Made by a program: the position numbers and the translations under genes. Shown piece after piece: positions 61,235 through 64,000 of a stretch of 64,000 bases of DNA. The notes under the pieces are model-generated. The model was not told the DNA's origin. It was given only the letters and a program-made list of their open reading frames with translations, and ran no database searches. Source of the stretch: Desulfobacteraceae bacterium (GTDB taxonomy: Bacteria > Desulfobacterota > Desulfobacteria > Desulfobacterales > UBA5616); contig VMSV01000238.1 in NCBI GenBank assembly GCA_013791935.1, positions 18,045 to 82,044 of the forward strand, in the 5' to 3' direction. Each line of letters opens with the position of its first letter. Position 1 is the first letter of the stretch.

Positions 61235-62497
61235 TTAAAGAGTGCAAATGAATAAATATTCCTTTACAAGGTTGTTTCTAGGTTGTCCCTGCCCTGAGTG
61301 CATAATGATTATTTCTTTTGTATCAGCTTTGTAGCCATAGCCAATTGCAATGTCAATGAGTTCGTTCTTCCCTAGTAACGAGGTTTCAGCGTAGCTTATG
61401 ACTATGTTGGTTTTGTGTGAGGCACCCAACTTAAAAAGATCAGAAAATGCTTTTCTAACCGAGGATTTCAACCCAAATTCGGAAATAATTCTGCCTTCCC
61501 GATAACGGCCAGAGGTTACTGCATCAGTGCGAGGGTTATATGTTAGCATCGGGTAATCATACAGGCAAAAAGTATCCAGCACATGATAATATCTCGAATA
61601 ATGTTCCTTAAAATATGGAGGGTCAACGTAGATCACATGGTTTATATTTGGTTTAATCGAACAAATGGCAGAACGAAAATCACAATTGAAAATTCGATCA
61701 GTTGAAGTCGTTGGCTTTGTTTTGCTTAGGCCGGTCAACCTTTCTATTACATTGGAAATGATGTCAATTGACCTTTTGTTAATCAAATTTTTTGTGGAAG
61801 AATCCGAATTTGGTCTAAGATATTGAGCCAAATGGGTTGTGCTTGAGACTGAATAGGTCATTACAGCTAACGTTGCTGCAATGATATGATAAGAAATGTT
61901 TTCAGGATATTGGGACGCAGCTTTCCTCAGGAGATCAAGTTGAATGCACTGCCGAACGCCGAAATAGGTGTTGGCATAATAATTAATGAATAAGTCGTAA
62001 TTCTTTTCAGTTTTTTTGGATAAAATGAATTCTTTTGTTGGAGTTACAACCGGTGTTCCTTCGCAAAAGGCACGATATTTTTTCCAGTTCAATTTTTCTT
62101 TTTTGCTTTCGGAAAAGTACAAGTCTTCTTCTTCGACAAATGCGGCAATGTGGGGGCCAAACATAGACGATATAGAAATAGCGTTTAATTTTTTTAAGTC
62201 ACTAATTACCTTGCTCAATCCTTTTGTTGGTTGAGCAAACATTGATTGCAAAATACAATAGGAGTATGGCTGGATGTCGTTCGCATAAAGTTTATAACCA
62301 TTTTTAGCAGCTTCAGCACCTACCACACCTGTTCCAGCAAAAGCATCTATAAAGCAATCTGTATCAGGTAGGGACTTCATAATTTCATGAATGACCCAAT
62401 TTGAAATACGGGCTTTCGAACCGAGGTACTGCATTCTTAACGGAACGAGCTTTTTGGCATAAGCATTAAGGTCCACTTGTTTCTGGCTGCTTTTCAT
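61235..62497 (-). CDS. D12-class N6-adenine methyltransferase (420 aa)
   Basis: First gene of the operon (GAGG start). MQYLGSKARISNWVI, FIDAFAGTGVVGAEA and VIYVDPPYFKEHYSRYYHVL are Dam/D12-type motifs: motif X, motif I and DPPY. Longer than Dam (about 280 aa) by an insert after residue 100. Adds methyl to adenine, at a target that cannot be read from sequence. Confidence 0.9.
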   Translation of the reverse strand: MKSSQKQVDLNAYAKKLVPLRMQYLGSKARISNWVIHEIMKSLPDTDCFIDAFAGTGVVGAEAAKNGYKLYANDIQPYSYCILQSMFAQPTKGLSKVISDLKKLNAISISSMFGPHIAAFVEEEDLYFSESKKEKLNWKKYRAFCEGTPVVTPTKEFILSKKTEKNYDLFINYYANTYFGVRQCIQLDLLRKAASQYPENISYHIIAATLAVMTYSVSSTTHLAQYLRPNSDSSTKNLINKRSIDIISNVIERLTGLSKTKPTTSTDRIFNCDFRSAICSIKPNINHVIYVDPPYFKEHYSRYYHVLDTFCLYDYPMLTYNPRTDAVTSGRYREGRIISEFGLKSSVRKAFSDLFKLGASHKTNIVISYAETSLLGKNELIDIAIGYGYKADTKEIIIMHSGQGQPRNNLVKEYLFICTL

Positions 62498-62541
62498 TTT
62501 TCATCCTCACGTGCTTATTTTAGAATTCTGATTGCCTATAT

Positions 62542-62570
62542 CATGTGAGTGTTTTCAATACAATCACATG
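62542..62570. promoter_or_regulatory. Inverted repeat upstream of the methyltransferase operon
   Basis: CATGTGA and TCACATG, 7-base arms and 15-base spacer, lie 45 bases before the first methyltransferase start. Fits an operator; no controller (C) protein gene is seen. The rest of 62498-62744 is AT-rich, with one 35-codon ORF that I do not support. Confidence 0.4.
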
Positions 62571-62744
62571 GAACATTTTAAAAAATTAGCCTTCTGGATA
62601 AAAATTAACCAGCTCAAAAATGATGGAACTCCCCGTGAAGCTGATCAGTTTGTGATCAACCATTTTCATCATTGATAAATTGGAATTTTGGACGGCCCGG
62701 ATTTAGGCCTTTGATAAATGAATGATGAATAATAATTTAAGCAG

Positions 62745-62975
62745 TTAAAAAAACAAAATAAAACAAGTATTTAAACAATAGATCGTGGGTTCGAATCCCA
62801 CCCTCTCCGCCATTAACCTATTGAATAGAATAAGTGACCGACAGAACCAACCCCTGACCCAGTCAACGGACCCGTAACCCAGGATGACCCTGGCGACCTG
62901 ACCAGCACCGTTAATATTTATGACCCGGAATCCATCCACCTTGCCATAAATCAACCATCGCACTTTGACCTTCAT
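62745..62975 (-). CDS. Small protein of the right end (76 aa), doubtful
   Basis: ATG at 62975 has AAGAGG 8 bases upstream and opens MKVKVRWLIYGKVDGFRVIN, but the last quarter reads through the tRNA-Ser remnant (ERVGFEPTIYC is a tRNA-antisense reading), so the C-terminus is suspicious. It may be a remnant of a gene of the phage right end. No family recognised. Confidence 0.25.
   Translation of the reverse strand: MKVKVRWLIYGKVDGFRVININGAGQVARVILGYGSVDWVRGWFCRSLILFNRLMAERVGFEPTIYCLNTCFILFF
62784..62812 (+). pseudogene. 3' fragment of a tRNA-Ser gene
   Basis: T-arm GTGGG-TTCGAAT-CCCAC followed by CCTCTCC and GCCA: the T-arm, acceptor strand and CCA of a tRNA-Ser type gene, with no 5' half anywhere upstream. 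The 29-base length equals that of the real attachment core, so it looks like an attachment remnant. Confidence 0.65.
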
Positions 62976-62987
62976 CTTAAAAACCTC

Positions 62988-63016
62988 TTGACATAATTGG
63001 TCCGGTGTCATAGATA
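62988..63016 (+). promoter_or_regulatory. Possible promoter reading out toward tRNA-Cys
   Basis: Perfect TTGACA (62988-62993), 17-base spacer and TAGATA, about 100 bases before tRNA-Cys. Weak -10. It would replace the pgsA-side promoter that the phage has separated from tRNA-Cys. Confidence 0.35.
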
Positions 63017-63023
63017 GAGACCC

Positions 63024-63045
63024 GTGGCGCCTCCGTGGCACCACC
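63024..63045 (+). repeat. Right arm-type integrase sites
   Basis: GTGGCGCCTCC (imperfect) followed by GTGGCACCACC (exact), head to tail with an 11-bp step, 33 bases from the attR core. Same unit and same direction as the three copies at 591-628. Confidence 0.7.
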
Positions 63046-63077
63046 CATGCGATAAGGAGTTGAATTTATTATAGGAA

Positions 63078-63106
63078 CGCGGGTTCAAATCCCGTTTCCC
63101 GCTCCA
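63078..63106 (+). repeat. attR core (29-bp direct repeat)
   Basis: Exact copy of the tRNA-Gly 3' end at 512-540. It is preceded by unrelated DNA, so no second tRNA-Gly is made. Eight T then tRNA-Cys follow, the original chromosomal continuation. Confidence 0.95.
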
Positions 63107-63114
63107 TTTTTTTT

Positions 63115-63189
63115 GGCGGCATAGCCAAGTGGTAAGGCAGCGGCCTGCAAAGCCGTTATCCATCAGTTCGAATCTGATTGCCGCCTCCA
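63115..63189 (+). tRNA. cysT: tRNA-Cys(GCA)
   Basis: Acceptor GGCGGCA/TGCCGCC, D-arm, anticodon stem GCGGC/GCCGT around loop CTGCAAA (anticodon GCA), T-arm ATCAG-TTCGAAT-CTGAT, encoded CCA. Symbol by synteny with pgsA-glyW-cysT. Now 62.6 kb from pgsA and tRNA-Gly. Confidence 0.97.
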
Positions 63190-63197
63190 TAATGAAA

Positions 63198-63554
63198 TCA
63201 AGGGCTTAGAAGCAATTCTGAGCCTTTTTTTATTGGGTCAAAATATCCATACCCAACAGCAGAATAAACACCCCTATCCAAAGAATAATCAAAGATATGC
63301 TTTACAATCCCCATAGGCACTGGTAAATTCATTCTTCCGATCGGCCTGGGTTCGTCCGTCTGTTGCCCTGTGTCGTCATTCCCGATCAAAATATCAATTC
63401 GATGTGGTTTATCCGGGGCTCGTGGCCCCCAACAAAGAGGTGTCTCAAATTCATGAAGACCAAAAGGTTGATCAGGTTGGCCAATAACCCGGAGTTTATA
63501 ACCTCCATCCAAGGGCAAAAGACTTTTGTTGAACGGATTGTGGCCGGGCTGCAA
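63198..63554 (-). CDS. Hypothetical host ORF (118 aa), doubtful
   Basis: Reads MQPGHNPFNKSLLPLDGGYK and later PVPMGIVKHIFDYSLDRGVY. Composition is plausible for a protein, but there is no strong ribosome site, its stop lies in the tRNA terminator and a shorter plus-strand ORF overlaps it. Region 63232-63626 may be non-coding. Confidence 0.25.
   Translation of the reverse strand: MQPGHNPFNKSLLPLDGGYKLRVIGQPDQPFGLHEFETPLCWGPRAPDKPHRIDILIGNDDTGQQTDEPRPIGRMNLPVPMGIVKHIFDYSLDRGVYSAVGYGYFDPIKKGSELLLSP
63203..63231 (+). terminator. Terminator of the tRNA operon
   Basis: GGCTTAGAA, loop GCAA, TTCTGAGCC, then seven T. One G-U pair. 14 bases after tRNA-Cys. The end of the weak ORF on the other strand overlaps it. 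Confidence 0.9.
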
Positions 63555-63626
63555 AAGTTACGTCAGTTCATATCTTCCGGGTTCAAGCGGGGGAAACGGT
63601 AATACAGAAAAGGAAGAGGTGCCATT

Positions 63627-64000
63627 ATGATATTTTCACCCTGGCTCATTTGGTTTTTGGCCGGAATCGCCATTATGCTCGGCGAGATTGCCGTGCCCGG
63701 TTTCGTGATCATCTTTTTTGGTTTGGGGTGCTGGGGAGGCGCTGCCGTGGCACTCTTCTCCCCGGAAGCCTATTCAGTCCAAGTGGCTGTTTTTTTATTT
63801 GTATCCGTGGCCTCTCTGCTGATGTTGCGTAAGGTGGCCATGCGGGTGTTTGTGGGAAGCAGCGAAGGGCCTGCCGATGATCTGGGAAACATCACGCTCG
63901 GAGCCCGGATTAACCTGGACCATGATCTGGAAGCCGGACGGATTGGAAGGGTGCGTTTTCGCGGAACCCTGTGGGATGCTGTTTCCGAAGATCGAATCCC
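63627..64000 (+). CDS. NfeD-family membrane protein, N-terminal part
   Basis: AGGAAGAGGT precedes the ATG. Two close hydrophobic segments (WLIWFLAGIAIMLGEIAVPG, then VIIFFGLGCWGGAAVALFSP) and a third (VAVFLFVSVASLLML), then the start of the OB-fold domain (ARINLDHDLEAGRIGRVRFR, G-x-W). Typical of the short NfeD partner that works with an SPFH/stomatin protein. Runs out of the window. Confidence 0.85.
   Translation, partial: MIFSPWLIWFLAGIAIMLGEIAVPGFVIIFFGLGCWGGAAVALFSPEAYSVQVAVFLFVSVASLLMLRKVAMRVFVGSSEGPADDLGNITLGARINLDHDLEAGRIGRVRFRGTLWDAVSEDRI

Larger units (their letters stand above)
512..63106. mobile_element. Integrated temperate phage (podovirus-like prophage), about 62.6 kb
   Basis: Bounded by the 29-bp repeat; contains integrase, repressor/Cro switch, replication genes, terminase, portal, scaffold, capsid, tail genes, giant ejected protein and holin in a normal temperate-phage order, plus about 11 kb of cargo. 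No essential gene looks broken, so it may be inducible. Sheath, tail tube and tape-measure genes are not seen, and there is a short set of tail genes followed by a very large internal protein, which argues for a short-tailed virion. Confidence 0.95.

Noticed and set aside
62568..62675. 35-codon plus-strand ORF upstream of the methyltransferase operon
   Set aside because: Composition looks protein-like but there is no ribosome site and it starts inside an inverted repeat. It may be a gene fragment.
512..63106. CRISPR arrays
   Set aside because: No regularly spaced direct repeats of 23-45 bases with unique spacers were seen; the only tandem repeats are the arm sites and the hexamer in the initiator gene.
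63363..63602. 79-aa plus-strand ORF before the NfeD gene
   Set aside because: Overlaps an equally weak minus-strand ORF; no ribosome site or recognisable motif.

Overview
The window is almost entirely one integrated temperate phage of about 62.6 kb (roughly 512-63106) with a short piece of bacterial chromosome on each side. The left flank has the end of pgsA and an intact tRNA-Gly(GCC). The right flank has tRNA-Cys(GCA), a terminator and the start of an NfeD-family membrane gene. The order pgsA, tRNA-Gly, tRNA-Cys matches the pgsA-glyW-cysT arrangement of E. coli, so the phage sits between two tRNAs that were probably co-transcribed. A 29-bp exact direct repeat (the tRNA-Gly 3' end) bounds the element. 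Signal peptides, a lipobox protein and general gene style point to a Gram-negative host. A Desulfobacterota-like host is my guess from style only, not shown by any marker.

Layout: (1) 0.57-4.94 kb, leftward: tyrosine integrase, a string of small early genes (ASCH, Gp49-like, small basic and membrane proteins) and a hicB-hicA toxin-antitoxin operon. (2) 5.2-6.9 kb: divergent repressor and Cro-like genes with operator-like palindromes. (3) 6.9-15.7 kb, rightward early genes: a protein of unknown function, a Rad50/SbcC-like ATPase split into two genes, a DUF3820-like protein, UvrD-type helicase, HNH-like protein, replication initiator with a candidate internal origin, helicase-loader-like protein, SSB, RuvC-like resolvase and a ParB-domain protein. 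(4) 15.8-37.1 kb, rightward late genes: lysozyme-like protein, terminase small and large subunits, portal, scaffold, major capsid, head-tail adaptor, beta-propeller-like and tail proteins including one with a PKD/LRR module, and two long coiled-coil proteins. No tail tube, sheath or tape measure is seen, so the virion is probably podovirus-like. (5) 37.1-50.5 kb: one 4457-codon gene for a polyvalent ejected protein with an N6-adenine methyltransferase, an SNF2-type helicase, two HExxH sites and a membrane-active C-terminus. A separate small gene with a perfect Shine-Dalgarno is nested in its linker. (6) 50.6-51.4 kb: lysis genes (3TM holin type).

The last 11 kb (51.4-62.5 kb) is AT-richer cargo: small secreted or membrane proteins, a secreted thermonuclease, HEPN-like/DUF4145 proteins and an Mrr endonuclease, read rightward. 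Facing them is a leftward operon of three DNA methyltransferases, the last fused to an Mrr-type nuclease. At least two, probably three, imperfect palindromes here have the size, extrahelical base and position of integron attC sites, without an integrase gene nearby. This suggests that the cargo was partly gathered as gene cassettes. A 3' fragment of a tRNA-Ser gene near the right end points to an older integration event.

The observations I rate highest are the attC-like cassette sites in a prophage, the gene nested in the giant polyvalent gene, the three-methyltransferase/Mrr island, and the Rad50-like ATPase split at its zinc hook.
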